A DNA stretch of 32,998 nt. It comes from Sphingomonas elodea ATCC 31461. Lineage in GTDB: Bacteria > Pseudomonadota > Alphaproteobacteria > Sphingomonadales > Sphingomonadaceae. Numbering within the stretch: position 1 is the stretch's first letter; each line of letters begins with the position of its first letter. The position numbers were made by a program, and so were the translations under genes. Under the pieces are notes generated by a model that saw only the letters and a list, made by a program, of their open reading frames with translations, did not search any database and was not told the origin of the DNA. Location of the stretch: NCBI RefSeq assembly GCF_000226955.1, contig NZ_AGFU01000063.1:1-32998 (forward strand), in the 5' to 3' direction. This document shows, in pieces, positions 16,134 to 24,620 of this stretch.

Positions 16134-16139
16134 CTTAGA

Positions 16140-16167
16140 AATATAGACACGCGGCGACCGAGTTCAA
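16140..16167 (-). promoter_or_regulatory. Sigma-70-like promoter of the candidate sRNA
   Basis: Read on the minus strand, TTGAAC (16167-16162) is 16 bp from TATATT (16145-16140), placing transcription start near 16133. The -10 matches consensus at five of six bases and the -35 at four of six. It faces the terminator at 16029-16061. Confidence 0.6.
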
Positions 16168-16258
16168 GGCAACTCATCGCACATAATCTTCGATTGAACG
16201 GTGGCGCGGTTTTCAGCCTGCAAAAGGTGCGGCGGGGGACCGGCGGCCCGGGTAGGAG

Positions 16259-16290
16259 GCAAGCCCCTCCCCCGGGGAGGAGGGGCTTGC
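16259..16290 (-). terminator. Inverted repeat downstream of sapC, probable terminator
   Basis: A perfect 12-bp stem, GCAAGCCCCTCC with GGAGGGGCTTGC, encloses 8 bases. It lies 33 bp beyond the sapC stop on the minus strand. Its CCCCTCC core resembles the other intergenic hairpins of the window. Confidence 0.55.
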
Positions 16291-16323
16291 AAGAAGGGGG
16301 CGAGGTGCGCGCCCGGCTCCCGT

Positions 16324-17097
16324 TCAGCCGACGAGCTGGACTTCGGGCTGCCAGCCCGCGCGCATCTGGCGGGCGAACAGCTCGCGCATCTGCGCCAGCG
16401 AGAAGAGGTGGGCGTAGATCAGCGGGAGCATGCCGTTCTGGACGATCTTGCGCAGCTGGTCGCCGCGCATTTCGTTCAGCTTGTTCTCGTCGACCATCAT
16501 GAAGCCCCGATAGATGAAGGGCTGCGCCGCGCCGTCCGGCTGGATCGAGACTTCGCCGTCGATCAGCAGGCCCAGTTCCTTCAGCTCGCGCATGAACTGG
16601 CTGGTGCGCGCGCCGGCCGTCTCGAACTGCTCGTTGAACTGCAGGATGTTCTTGGTGACTTCGCTCGGCTCGGTGCCGTCGAACAGCTTCTCGCCTTCCT
16701 CGAAGTTGCCGACCACGTCCGAGGTCGGATCGAAGCACAGCGACAGCTCGTCGCTGTCCGGACGCAGACGCGCGAGCAGGAACGGATAGCGGCGGATATA
16801 GGCCGGCACGTAGAAGTTCGGATCGACCAGCTTGCCCTCGGCGTCGAAGAAGGTGTTCACGCCTTCGTTCAGGCCCATCAGCGCCAGCGGCACGGGATCG
16901 TCACCGACCGAAAACACGATCGGCATGAAGCGCTGCACCAGCGGGAATTCCTCGACGGTGACCGGCACGGCGTGCTGGCTGGCGAGGAACGGCGCACGAT
17001 CGGTCGAACGCGTGCGGAAATCGGCATGGACCTGGCTCGAAAGCGGCTCGAGCTGGTTGTAGAACAAGGGAAGCGACTGCTGCGGCGCGCTGGCCAT
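16324..17097 (-). CDS. SapC family protein
   Basis: A 257-residue SapC-family (PF07277) protein. Typical features are the FMPIVFS segment near residues 57-63, YIRRYPFLLAR near 100-110, the CFDPTSDVV region and a C-terminal MRAGWQPEV. It has no signal peptide. The name comes from S-layer gene neighbourhoods in Campylobacter; its biochemical role is not established. AGGAG lies 7 nt before ATG 17097. The FAD-dehydrogenase gene ends 53 bp upstream on the same strand, so the two may be cotranscribed. Confidence 0.85.
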   Translation of the reverse strand: MASAPQQSLPLFYNQLEPLSSQVHADFRTRSTDRAPFLASQHAVPVTVEEFPLVQRFMPIVFSVGDDPVPLALMGLNEGVNTFFDAEGKLVDPNFYVPAYIRRYPFLLARLRPDSDELSLCFDPTSDVVGNFEEGEKLFDGTEPSEVTKNILQFNEQFETAGARTSQFMRELKELGLLIDGEVSIQPDGAAQPFIYRGFMMVDENKLNEMRGDQLRKIVQNGMLPLIYAHLFSLAQMRELFARQMRAGWQPEVQLVG

Positions 17098-17150
17098 GAG
17101 GATCTCCTGAGAACTTTTTTCGTCGAAATGCGTTTCAACCGCTGCGCGGT

Positions 17151-18599
17151 CTATGTGCTGGCGGGTGCCGGCGCAAGCGCGACCAGCTTTCCCGGATTGA
17201 GAATCAGCTTGGGATCCAAGGCACTCTTGATCGCCCGCAACGCGGCGATGCGGGCCGGCGGGGACAGGCGGGCGAGTTCGTCGCGCTTCATCTGACCGAT
17301 GCCGTGCTCCGCCGAAATCGAGCCGCCGGCCGCCACCACCATGTCGTGCACCAGCCGGGTGATTTGCGGCCCCTCCTCCGCATACCAGCGATCGCGGTCC
17401 GCCCCCTTGGGCGCACGCACATGAAAATGGACGTTGCCGTCGCCGAGATGGCCATAGGCGATCGCGTGCGTGCCGGGAAAACGCGCCTCGGCCTCCGCGC
17501 CGCCTTCCACCATGAAGCGCGGCATGTCCTCCACCGGCACGGAGATGTCGTGCTGCACGGCAGGGCCCGCGGCGCGCTCGGCCTCGGAGATGGAATGGCG
17601 GATGCGCCAGAAGCTCTCCGCCTGCGCCTCGCTCGCGGCGATCACCGCATCCTCGGCCAGCCCGGCCTCGAAAGCACCCGCCAGCATCCGCTCCAGCACC
17701 GCCGCCGGGGCCTCGGCGCCTGCATCGCTCGTCACCGCCTCGATCAGCACGTGCCAGCGATGGCTGCCGGCCAGCGGCACGCGCGTGCCGGGCACATGCT
17801 CCAGCACGAGCGCCACGGTATCGTCGGGCATGATCTCGAAACTTTCGATCATGTCGGTCGCGGCCTGGAGGCGACGCAGCAGGGTGAGCGCCTTGGCCGG
17901 GCTCTCCAGCCCCACCCAGGCGACCGCCCGCGCCGCCGCCGCCGGCACCAGCCGCAGCGTCGCGGCGGTGACGATGCCCAGCGTGCCCTCGGCGCCGATC
18001 AGCAGCTGGTTGAGGTCGTAGCCGCGATTGTCCTTCTTGAGCGCCGACAGGCCGTCGTGCACCGAACCGTCGGGCAGCACCGCCTCGACGCCGGCGACCA
18101 GCGCGCGCATCGTGCCGAAGCGCAGCACCTGCACGCCGCCCGCGTTGGTGGAAACCAGCCCGCCGATCGTGGCACTTCCCCGCGCGCCGAGGTCCAGCGG
18201 GAAGCGGCGCCCTGCAGCCTCGGCCGCGTCGCGGAAGGTGGCGAGGATCACGCCCGCCTCGGCCACCGCCAGGTTCGCCTCGGCATCCATCCGGCGGATC
18301 GTGTTCATCCGCCGGGTGGAGAGCAGCAGTGCCGATCCGTCGACCGGCGGCACCGCCCCGCCGACCATGCCGGTATTTCCGCCCTGCGGCACCAGCGGCT
18401 GACCGAGATCGTTGGCCAGCGCCACCAGCGCGCTGACTTCCTCAGTCGAGGCGGGCGAGAGGATGGCGGGCGCGGCGCCGTGATAGCGGCGGCGCCAGTC
18501 GGTGAGCCAGGGTTCGATGTCCTGCGGATCGGTGGTGACGGCCTTGGGACCGAAGCGCTCGGCGGCGAAGGCAGTGATGCGGTGCTGCGCGGGAGTCAT
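17151..18599 (-). CDS. FAD-linked D-2-hydroxy-acid dehydrogenase (GlcD/D2HGDH-like)
   Basis: A 482-residue flavoenzyme. Residues about 40-215 form the FAD-binding PCMH domain with PQGGNTGMVGGAVP at 71-84 and RFPLDLGARGSATIGGLVSTNAGG. The C-terminal FAD-oxidase domain holds the metal/substrate motif HLGDGNVHFH and the family ending SAEHGIGQMKRDEL...DPKLILNPGKL. It oxidises a D-2-hydroxy acid (D-2-hydroxyglutarate, D-lactate or glycolate) with electrons passing to an acceptor such as ETF or quinone. The ATG at 18599 is chosen because it begins the conserved region; the frame extends to 18635. No clear ribosome site precedes it. It is divergent from the small secreted protein gene. Confidence 0.88.
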   Translation of the reverse strand: MTPAQHRITAFAAERFGPKAVTTDPQDIEPWLTDWRRRYHGAAPAILSPASTEEVSALVALANDLGQPLVPQGGNTGMVGGAVPPVDGSALLLSTRRMNTIRRMDAEANLAVAEAGVILATFRDAAEAAGRRFPLDLGARGSATIGGLVSTNAGGVQVLRFGTMRALVAGVEAVLPDGSVHDGLSALKKDNRGYDLNQLLIGAEGTLGIVTAATLRLVPAAAARAVAWVGLESPAKALTLLRRLQAATDMIESFEIMPDDTVALVLEHVPGTRVPLAGSHRWHVLIEAVTSDAGAEAPAAVLERMLAGAFEAGLAEDAVIAASEAQAESFWRIRHSISEAERAAGPAVQHDISVPVEDMPRFMVEGGAEAEARFPGTHAIAYGHLGDGNVHFHVRAPKGADRDRWYAEEGPQITRLVHDMVVAAGGSISAEHGIGQMKRDELARLSPPARIAALRAIKSALDPKLILNPGKLVALAPAPAST

Positions 18600-18650
18600 G
18601 ATGCTTGCGCGATAGCATGGGCTGCGGCAGTTCATCCACCGTTCAAGCCG

Positions 18651-19118
18651 ATGTTCCTACCGTCTCGTCCCAATATGCCGAATCTTCCGATCGCCGCTGC
18701 CGGCCTGATGCTGATGCTCGCCGTTTCCGCGGCGAGCCCGGCCGTGTCCGCCGATCCGGCCATGCAGCAGCATATGACGATCCATGTGCCGCGCATGACG
18801 ATCACCAGCACCACGGTAATCGTTCGTCGCGAGGCGCCGGCCGCGCTGGTCGAGCGAAAGGCCAAAAGCTGCGTCGACATGGATCGGATCCAGGGCTTCA
18901 CCGTCAACGCCGGCGACAGCGTCGACCTGATCCTGGAGGACGGGTCGCTGCTGCGTGCCAAGCTGGGATCGGAATGCCCGGCACTCGGCTTCTATTCGGG
19001 CGCCTATCTGAAACCCACCAAGGACAGTCGATTCTGCGCCGGTCGGGATGCGCTCCATTCGCGATCGGGACGAATCTGTCCCGTTCAGGCCTTCAAGAAC
19101 CTCGTTCGCGCACGCTGA
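18651..19118 (+). CDS. Small secreted protein of unknown function, four cysteines
   Basis: A 155-residue protein that I do not recognise. Residues 1-34 look like a signal peptide (basic start, LMLMLAVSAASPAVSA), so the mature part is likely periplasmic. The mature region has four cysteines (KSC, SEC, RFC, RIC), which could form two disulfides, and a compact beta-rich stretch FTVNAGDSVDLILEDGSLLRAKL. An alternative ATG at 18675 would leave the signal peptide without positive charge, so I prefer 18651; neither start has a strong ribosome site. Confidence 0.6.
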   Translation: MFLPSRPNMPNLPIAAAGLMLMLAVSAASPAVSADPAMQQHMTIHVPRMTITSTTVIVRREAPAALVERKAKSCVDMDRIQGFTVNAGDSVDLILEDGSLLRAKLGSECPALGFYSGAYLKPTKDSRFCAGRDALHSRSGRICPVQAFKNLVRAR

Positions 19119-19198
19119 AGCTTGACTTTTGCGGTTGAATCCGCAAGCGCGATGCCTTCTGCTGCGGCGTAGTGAACGCCCTATTTCCGGACACATGC

Positions 19199-20635
19199 AT
19201 GAGCTTTGCCGATCTCGGCCTTTCTGACGAACTCCTCCGCGCGGTGACCGACGCCGGCTATACTGAGCCGACTCCGATCCAGCGTCAGGCGATCCCGTCG
19301 GTGCTGATGGGCAAGGACCTGATCGGCATCGCCCAGACGGGCACCGGCAAGACCGCAGCCTTCGTGCTCCCGATGATCGATGTGCTCGGCGAAGGGCGCA
19401 CCCGCGCGCTGATGCCGCGCTCGCTGATCCTGGAGCCGACGCGCGAACTGGCGGCACAGGTCGCGGAGAATTTCGAGAAATACGGCCTCAATCACAAGCT
19501 CTCCATGGCGCTGCTGATCGGCGGCGTGCAGATGGGCGACCAGGTCAAGGCGCTGGAAAAGGGCGTCGACGTACTCATCGCCACGCCGGGCCGGCTGATG
19601 GACCTTTATGGCCGCGGCAAGATCCTGCTGACCGGCTGCAGCCTGCTGGTGATCGACGAAGCGGACCGGATGCTCGACATGGGGTTCATTCCCGATATCG
19701 AGGAAATCTGCACCAAGCTGCCGAAGAACCGCCAGACGCTGCTGTTCTCGGCGACGATGCCGCCGCCGATCAAGAAGCTGGCGGACAAGTTCCTTACCGA
19801 TCCCAAGACGATCGAAGTGGCGCGCCCCGCCACCACCAACGTCAACATCACCCAGCGCATCGTGCAGGTGCCCGCCACCGCGCATGTGAAGCGCGACGTG
19901 CTGCGCCGCCTGCTGCAGCAGGACGAGGTGTCGACCGCGATCATCTTCTGCAATCGCAAGACGACCGTGCGCGACCTGAACAAGAGCCTGAAGAAGCACG
20001 GCTTCCGCTCGGCCGAGATTCACGGCGACATGGACCAGTCCGCCCGCATCGCCGAGCTCGACCGGTTCAAGAATGGCGACGTCAACATCCTCGTCGCCTC
20101 CGACGTTGCTGCGCGCGGGCTCGACGTGAAGGGCGTGAGCCACGTCTTCAACTTCGATGCCCCCTGGCACCCGGACGATTATGTCCACCGCATCGGCCGC
20201 ACCGGCCGCGGGGGTGCTACCGGCACCGCCTACACGCTGGTGACGCCGGAGGACGCCGAGAACATCGCCGAGATCGAGAAGCTGACCGGCCACAAGATCG
20301 AGCGCGTGCCGAGCCCGGTCGCGATCGATGGCGCGGACGAGGCGCCGGCGCCGAAGCGCGCCCGCGGCGGCAAGCGTGACGCCAAGAAGGCCGAGCCGCG
20401 TCGCGAGGAAGCCGTCGCCGAGGCGCCCGCGAAGCCCAAGTCCCGCCGTGCAGCCGCGCCGGTCCGCGAGGAAGGCCCGGCGCCCGCCCCGCGCGAGGAG
20501 CAGCGCAGCCGTCCGCCGCGCGAGGAACGTCCGGTTCGCGACGACCGCCGCCGCCGGCGCGACCAGGATGACGGCCCGGACGAGGGCTGGAACGGCCCGA
20601 TCCCGGACTTCCTGAACTACACCATCGAAGCCTGA
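19199..20635 (+). CDS. DEAD-box ATP-dependent RNA helicase, RhlE-like
   Basis: A 478-residue DEAD-box protein. Motifs in order: Q motif (Phe3...TPIQ), Walker A AQTGTGKT (45-52), PTREL (80-84), TPGRL (129-133), DEAD (153-156), SAT after RQTLLFS, then in the second domain ARGLDV and HRIGRTGRGG. Residues from about 380 form a long Arg/Ala/Pro/Glu-rich disordered tail that likely binds RNA. It unwinds short RNA duplexes in ribosome assembly or mRNA decay. I chose ATG 19199; an in-frame GTG at 19172 adds nine non-conserved residues. An 80-bp gap separates it from the preceding gene. Confidence 0.92.
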   Translation: MSFADLGLSDELLRAVTDAGYTEPTPIQRQAIPSVLMGKDLIGIAQTGTGKTAAFVLPMIDVLGEGRTRALMPRSLILEPTRELAAQVAENFEKYGLNHKLSMALLIGGVQMGDQVKALEKGVDVLIATPGRLMDLYGRGKILLTGCSLLVIDEADRMLDMGFIPDIEEICTKLPKNRQTLLFSATMPPPIKKLADKFLTDPKTIEVARPATTNVNITQRIVQVPATAHVKRDVLRRLLQQDEVSTAIIFCNRKTTVRDLNKSLKKHGFRSAEIHGDMDQSARIAELDRFKNGDVNILVASDVAARGLDVKGVSHVFNFDAPWHPDDYVHRIGRTGRGGATGTAYTLVTPEDAENIAEIEKLTGHKIERVPSPVAIDGADEAPAPKRARGGKRDAKKAEPRREEAVAEAPAKPKSRRAAAPVREEGPAPAPREEQRSRPPREERPVRDDRRRRRDQDDGPDEGWNGPIPDFLNYTIEA

Positions 20636-20853
20636 GCGGCGCGGACGCGGCCCGGCCGCACCGCCCGTTCAGGGGGCGCCCGTCACGATGCGGGCGATAT
20701 GCTCGGGCGGGTCGGGCGTCGTGCCGTTCCGCCGCACGCGCCGCAATCGGGCGCGCCCGCTGAAACTTCGCGCGGCACCCGGAGCCCCCGGCTTTCGCTG
20801 GGGTGACGACGAACGGAGGGCGCGACGGCATCGCCAATCGACGCCGCCGCCGG
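20636..20853. other. Intergenic region between helicase and TonB receptor remnant
   Basis: About 218 bp, GC-rich and without a supportable gene. It separates two convergent genes and contains the hairpin repeat at 20786-20803. Short frames here show no ribosome sites. Confidence 0.6.
20786..20803. repeat. Intergenic hairpin repeat of the CCCCGGC-TTTC type
   Basis: CCCCGGC and GCTGGGG pair around TTTC with one G-T wobble. It lies between convergent genes. This arrangement (C-rich arm, TTTC/CTTC loop, G-rich arm, then GTGAC) is a very common alphaproteobacterial intergenic element. Confidence 0.55.
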
Positions 20854-22665
20854 TCAGAACTTCGCGCGGGCCCGAATGCCGATCGTGCGTGGCGCGATCG
20901 GGACGATATAGGTTCGCTGCCCGCACGAGCCGCACTGCTGGAAACGCGACAGCTGCCCGCGCTCGTCCGCGATATTGGTGACGAACAGCTCGATGTTGAA
21001 GCGCTGGAACTCCATGCCGGCTGCCAGCCCGACGGTGGTGAACGCCTCCAGCCGCCCGAGCTGCTGCGCGGGGCTGACGATCGCGCCCGTGCCGGTCTGG
21101 AAGATCGCGGTGCGGATGTCCGATGCCGCCGAACTCTGATGGGCTAACGTCGCCTGGCCATAGGCCTTGGCCGCACCCACCGGCACCGTGTAGCGGGCGG
21201 TGCCGCTCAGCTTCACCTGCGGGGTTATCGGCAGACGCGTGCCCTTCGGCGCCGAGACGATGTTGCCCGTGGCGGTGCAGGCATAGGTCGGATCGTCGAA
21301 CAGGCAGAGATTCTTGGTCGTCTTGGCGTCGGTATAGCTGCCCGCCGCGGTGAGCGAGAGGCCGCCGCTGGTGAACGCCGCATCCGCTTCAACGCCGCGG
21401 ATCCGGGCGTTCCGGCCGTTGTGGATCTCGGTGAAGCTGTTCGCGCCGAGGAAGGCGAACTGGAACTTGTCCCAATCCTGCTGATAGATCGCCGCGTTCA
21501 GCCGCAGCGCGCCGCCCATCAGCGTGGTCTTGGCTGATGGATGTCGTTCGACTGGCGCTGGTAGAACAGCCCGGCGACAACCCGCAGTCGCTCGCTGGAC
21601 GGCGACGCGACGCGCAGTTCCTGGCTGGTCTTCTTGAAATGATCGCTGGCGACGATCTGCTGACGCGGATCGATGGAGTTGCCGGCATTGTCCGAGAAGT
21701 AGAAATAGCCGGCGAGCCCGCCGACCGAGGAATAGAGCGAGTCATACGCCTCGGCATAATCGGTATAGTCGCTCGACTGTGCCGCGCGCCGATCGAGATA
21801 GTCCCCTGCATAGGTCAGGTCCCAGTTGCCGAGCCGCCCCTCGATCGTCAGCGCCGCCTGGATGAACCGGTCCCGGCGATATTCCGGGAAGAAGTGCTGT
21901 ACCTGCAGGTCGCCGACACGGGCGTCATAGCCATAGGCACCGTGGCTGCGCGTCTCCTGGTAGATCACATTGGGGGTGACGGTCCAGTTGTCGTCCAGGT
22001 CCACCTTCAGCGCGGCCCGCCCGCCCCACAGGTCCGTATCGTTATGGTCCTTCTTCACGAAGGCCTTGTTGTCGACGACCACCCCGCCCTTGTTGACCGT
22101 GTTCACCTCGCCGTCGACGCGACCATAGGTGCCCTTGTGGTCGGGCTGGTTGGTGATGATGCGGATCGTGCCGGCTTCCGACGAGGCGCCGTAGAGCGTG
22201 CCCTGCGGTCCCGACAGACTTTCGATGCGCGCGATGTCGTAGACATGCACATCGAGATTGCCGCCGATCGTGGTGACCGGCTGCTCGTCCAGATACACGC
22301 CGACCGACGGCAGCGAGCCCGAATGGTTGCCGTCACCGCCCGAGGCGACACCGCGCATGTAGATCACGTTGGTGCCCGGCGTGCCGCCCAGTGCCTGGAA
22401 CGACACCGAAGGCAGCTGCTGGACATAATCAGTGAAGTTGCTGACGTACAGCTGGGTCCAGCTTTTGCGTGCCGAGCGCCTGGATGCTTATGGGAACGTT
22501 CTGGAGGCTCTCGCTGCGCTTCTGTGCGGTGACGACGATCTCGTTCGAATCCGCGGGCGGGGCGGCCTCGGTCTCCGGCGCCTGTTGCTGGGCCAGTGCC
22601 GGGGCAGCGGCGAGCATGGTGGAAGCGAGCAGCAGCGAACGGACGACGCACCGGTTGAGCGGCAT
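20854..22665 (-). pseudogene. TonB-dependent receptor, broken by a frameshift and an internal deletion
   Basis: Three minus-strand pieces together resemble one sphingomonad TonB receptor. Piece 1 (22665-22429) has a signal peptide and NEIVVTAQKRSESLQNVPISI, the start of the plug. An extra base in the CCC run at 22454-22456 then shifts frame; removing it restores LDQLYVSNFTDYVQQLPSVSF into piece 2 (to 21519), which carries the plug and early barrel. Around 21530 piece 2 (ending NDIHQ) abuts, in another frame, AKTTLMGGALRLN, normally a late-barrel segment, and piece 3 runs to the C-terminal Phe at 20854. The total is 1812 bp, about 150-200 codons short of the usual receptor. Start 22665 has GGGGG 7 nt upstream. 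The gene would have served import of a large ligand; whether the damage is biological or an assembly fault is open. Confidence 0.8.
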
Positions 22666-22718
22666 GGCAAACCCCCGTTGTTGCGTTGCAGCGTCTTGCG
22701 CCGCGAAGTTCGCGTCAA

Positions 22719-22741
22719 GCAGCCGGGCAGCCGGGCAGCCG
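22719..22741. repeat. Short tandem repeat, 8-bp unit x 2.9
   Basis: GCAGCCGG is repeated almost three times in the 5' region of the TonB receptor gene, about 55 bp upstream of its start codon. It could vary in copy number by slippage. No function is evident. Confidence 0.5.
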
Positions 22742-22829
22742 ACATGCGAGGATTGTTCACATAGTGTGACAATCGAGCAACGAAGCAGCAATTTCCTAGG
22801 AAAGCGCAATTGCGGCCGGCGGGGTCCTG

Positions 22830-24488
22830 TCAGGACGTCGGGAAGGCCGGCACCGCCGGATAGGCCGTGAGCACCTCGCCCAGCGCCGCCTTGAGCGGAT
22901 CGAGCCAGGGGTCGAACGGCTTCCAGCCCTCCACGCCTTCGCGGAAGATCGGGCGACGGACCTGCTCCGAGCTGGCGGTGCGTACCGCACGCTCGGTCCG
23001 GTAGAAAGCCAGGCAGGCCGGTTCGAAGGCCAGCCCGCAGGCGGCGAGCAGCGCGCGGACCTCCGCCTCGGTATCGTCGACCATCGCCTCGTAGAAGACG
23101 CGGTGGACCCGGCCCGGTGCCACGGCATCGACATGCGCCATCAGCCGCACATAGTCGGCATAATAGCGCCCCATGTCGTCCAGCGCATAGCTGAAGCCCT
23201 GGCCGCGGGCGAAATGCTGCTTGAAGTTGGAGAAGCAGCAGCCGAGCGGATGGCGGCGCGCATCAATGATCCGGGCATTGGGCAGCGCCAACAGGATCAG
23301 CGGCACATGCGCCCAGTTGTTGGGCAGCTTGTCGATGAAGAAGGGGCGGTCGGTACGGCGCTGGATGCGCGTGCGCCGCAGATAGGCCTCGCCCAGCGCG
23401 CGGAGCTGGTCGCCGTCCAGCGCAGCAAGCCCGGCGGGATAGCCGGCGGTGTCGCGGGCGAGCACCGGCAGGTCGGCGAGTTCGGCGGTGCCTTCGACCT
23501 GACTGTCGCTCGCGAGAATCTGCTCGACCAGCGTCGATCCGGCGCGCGGCATGCCGAGGATGAAGATCGGGTCCGGCGCGCTGCAGCCCTGCCCTGCGCG
23601 GGCGGCGAGCAGTTCGGGGGTGAGGTGCGCGACATGCGCATCGACCAGCCGGGTGGTATCCTCTGCCTCGTAGCGGAGGGACCGGCGGCGCAGGGCATTG
23701 CCGGCGGCGTAATGGGCAAAGGCCAGCGCCGCCTGCCCCCGCTCCTCCAGCGCCTTGCCGAGCGCGAAATCGAGGTGGAAGCGGTCTTCCTCCGCCAGCG
23801 CCGTGCCAGCGAGCGCCGCCTCCATCGCGGCGAGATCGGCATCATCGAAGCGGACGGTCTTGAGGTTGGCGAGACTCCACCACGCCTCGCCCAGCGCCGG
23901 CATCAGCGCGATCGATCGGCGATAGGCCGCGATCGCATCGGCCTGGCGCCCCACCGTCTTGAGCATGTGGCCATAGCTCATCCATACCCGCGGCTGGTTC
24001 GGCGCCTGTTCCAGCACGCGCTCGTACAGCCCGATCGCCGAATCGAAGTCGCCGAGCCTGGCATTGACCGCCGCCTGCAGGTTGGTGTGGGTGGGATTGT
24101 CCGGCTCGTCCGCCAGCACCCGGTCGAGCTCGGCCAGCGCTTCCACCGGGCGATTCAGCCGATACAGCACCAGCGCCAAGTTCGCCCGTGCCGGCGTGAA
24201 GCCCGGCGCCAGTTCCACCGCGCGGCGGAGCAGCGACTCCGCGTCGCGATAGCGGCCGATCCGCCCCGCCAGCTCCGCGAACATGCGGATCGCCGCCACG
24301 TCGAACGGATCGCCCTTGAGGTGCGCGCGGAGCAGCGGTTCGGCGACGTGCAACTGATTGTCGTGCAGCGCCAGAGCCGCGTCGATCAGTCGGGGCGGAT
24401 AGCGCCCGGCATTGGCGATCCAGCTTTGCGGTGTCGACGCCGCTTTTTCGATCCCGACAGCGCCGCCCGGCCCGGAAGGCCCGCTCAT
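22830..24488 (-). CDS. TPR-repeat protein with C-terminal sulfotransferase domain
   Basis: A 552-residue two-domain protein. Residues about 35-265 are tetratricopeptide repeats (for example LLRRAVELAPGFTPARANLALVLY). Residues about 305-530 are a sulfotransferase domain with the PAPS 5'-phosphosulfate loop FILGMPRAGSTLVEQ at 309-323 and a 3'-phosphate region DARRHPLGCCFSNFKQHF. There is no signal peptide, so it acts in the cytoplasm or at the inner membrane. Such TPR-sulfotransferases are frequent beside TonB receptors in sphingomonads; the acceptor is unknown. GGAG lies about 10 nt before ATG 24488. The damaged TonB receptor gene lies 164 bp downstream on the same strand. Confidence 0.85.
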   Translation of the reverse strand: MSGPSGPGGAVGIEKAASTPQSWIANAGRYPPRLIDAALALHDNQLHVAEPLLRAHLKGDPFDVAAIRMFAELAGRIGRYRDAESLLRRAVELAPGFTPARANLALVLYRLNRPVEALAELDRVLADEPDNPTHTNLQAAVNARLGDFDSAIGLYERVLEQAPNQPRVWMSYGHMLKTVGRQADAIAAYRRSIALMPALGEAWWSLANLKTVRFDDADLAAMEAALAGTALAEEDRFHLDFALGKALEERGQAALAFAHYAAGNALRRRSLRYEAEDTTRLVDAHVAHLTPELLAARAGQGCSAPDPIFILGMPRAGSTLVEQILASDSQVEGTAELADLPVLARDTAGYPAGLAALDGDQLRALGEAYLRRTRIQRRTDRPFFIDKLPNNWAHVPLILLALPNARIIDARRHPLGCCFSNFKQHFARGQGFSYALDDMGRYYADYVRLMAHVDAVAPGRVHRVFYEAMVDDTEAEVRALLAACGLAFEPACLAFYRTERAVRTASSEQVRRPIFREGVEGWKPFDPWLDPLKAALGEVLTAYPAVPAFPTS

Positions 24489-24516
24489 GCGCCGGCGCTC
24501 CGCCAGAAGACACTCG

Positions 24517-24540
24517 TCCTCCCCGCCTTCGCGGGAAGGA
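24517..24540. repeat. Intergenic hairpin repeat of the CCCGC-CTTC-GCGGG type
   Basis: TCCTCCCCGC and GCGGGAAGGA pair at nine of ten positions around CTTC. It separates the GST and sulfotransferase genes and belongs to a hairpin class very common between alphaproteobacterial genes. The rest of 24541-24620 shows nothing further. Confidence 0.6.
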
Positions 24541-24620
24541 CGTTCGGCCTCGACGACCCTCGGCGTCTGAACTTCGCTGTACCGCTCACCCTGACAGCAT
24601 CGGCGAGCGGGGCGTGCGGA

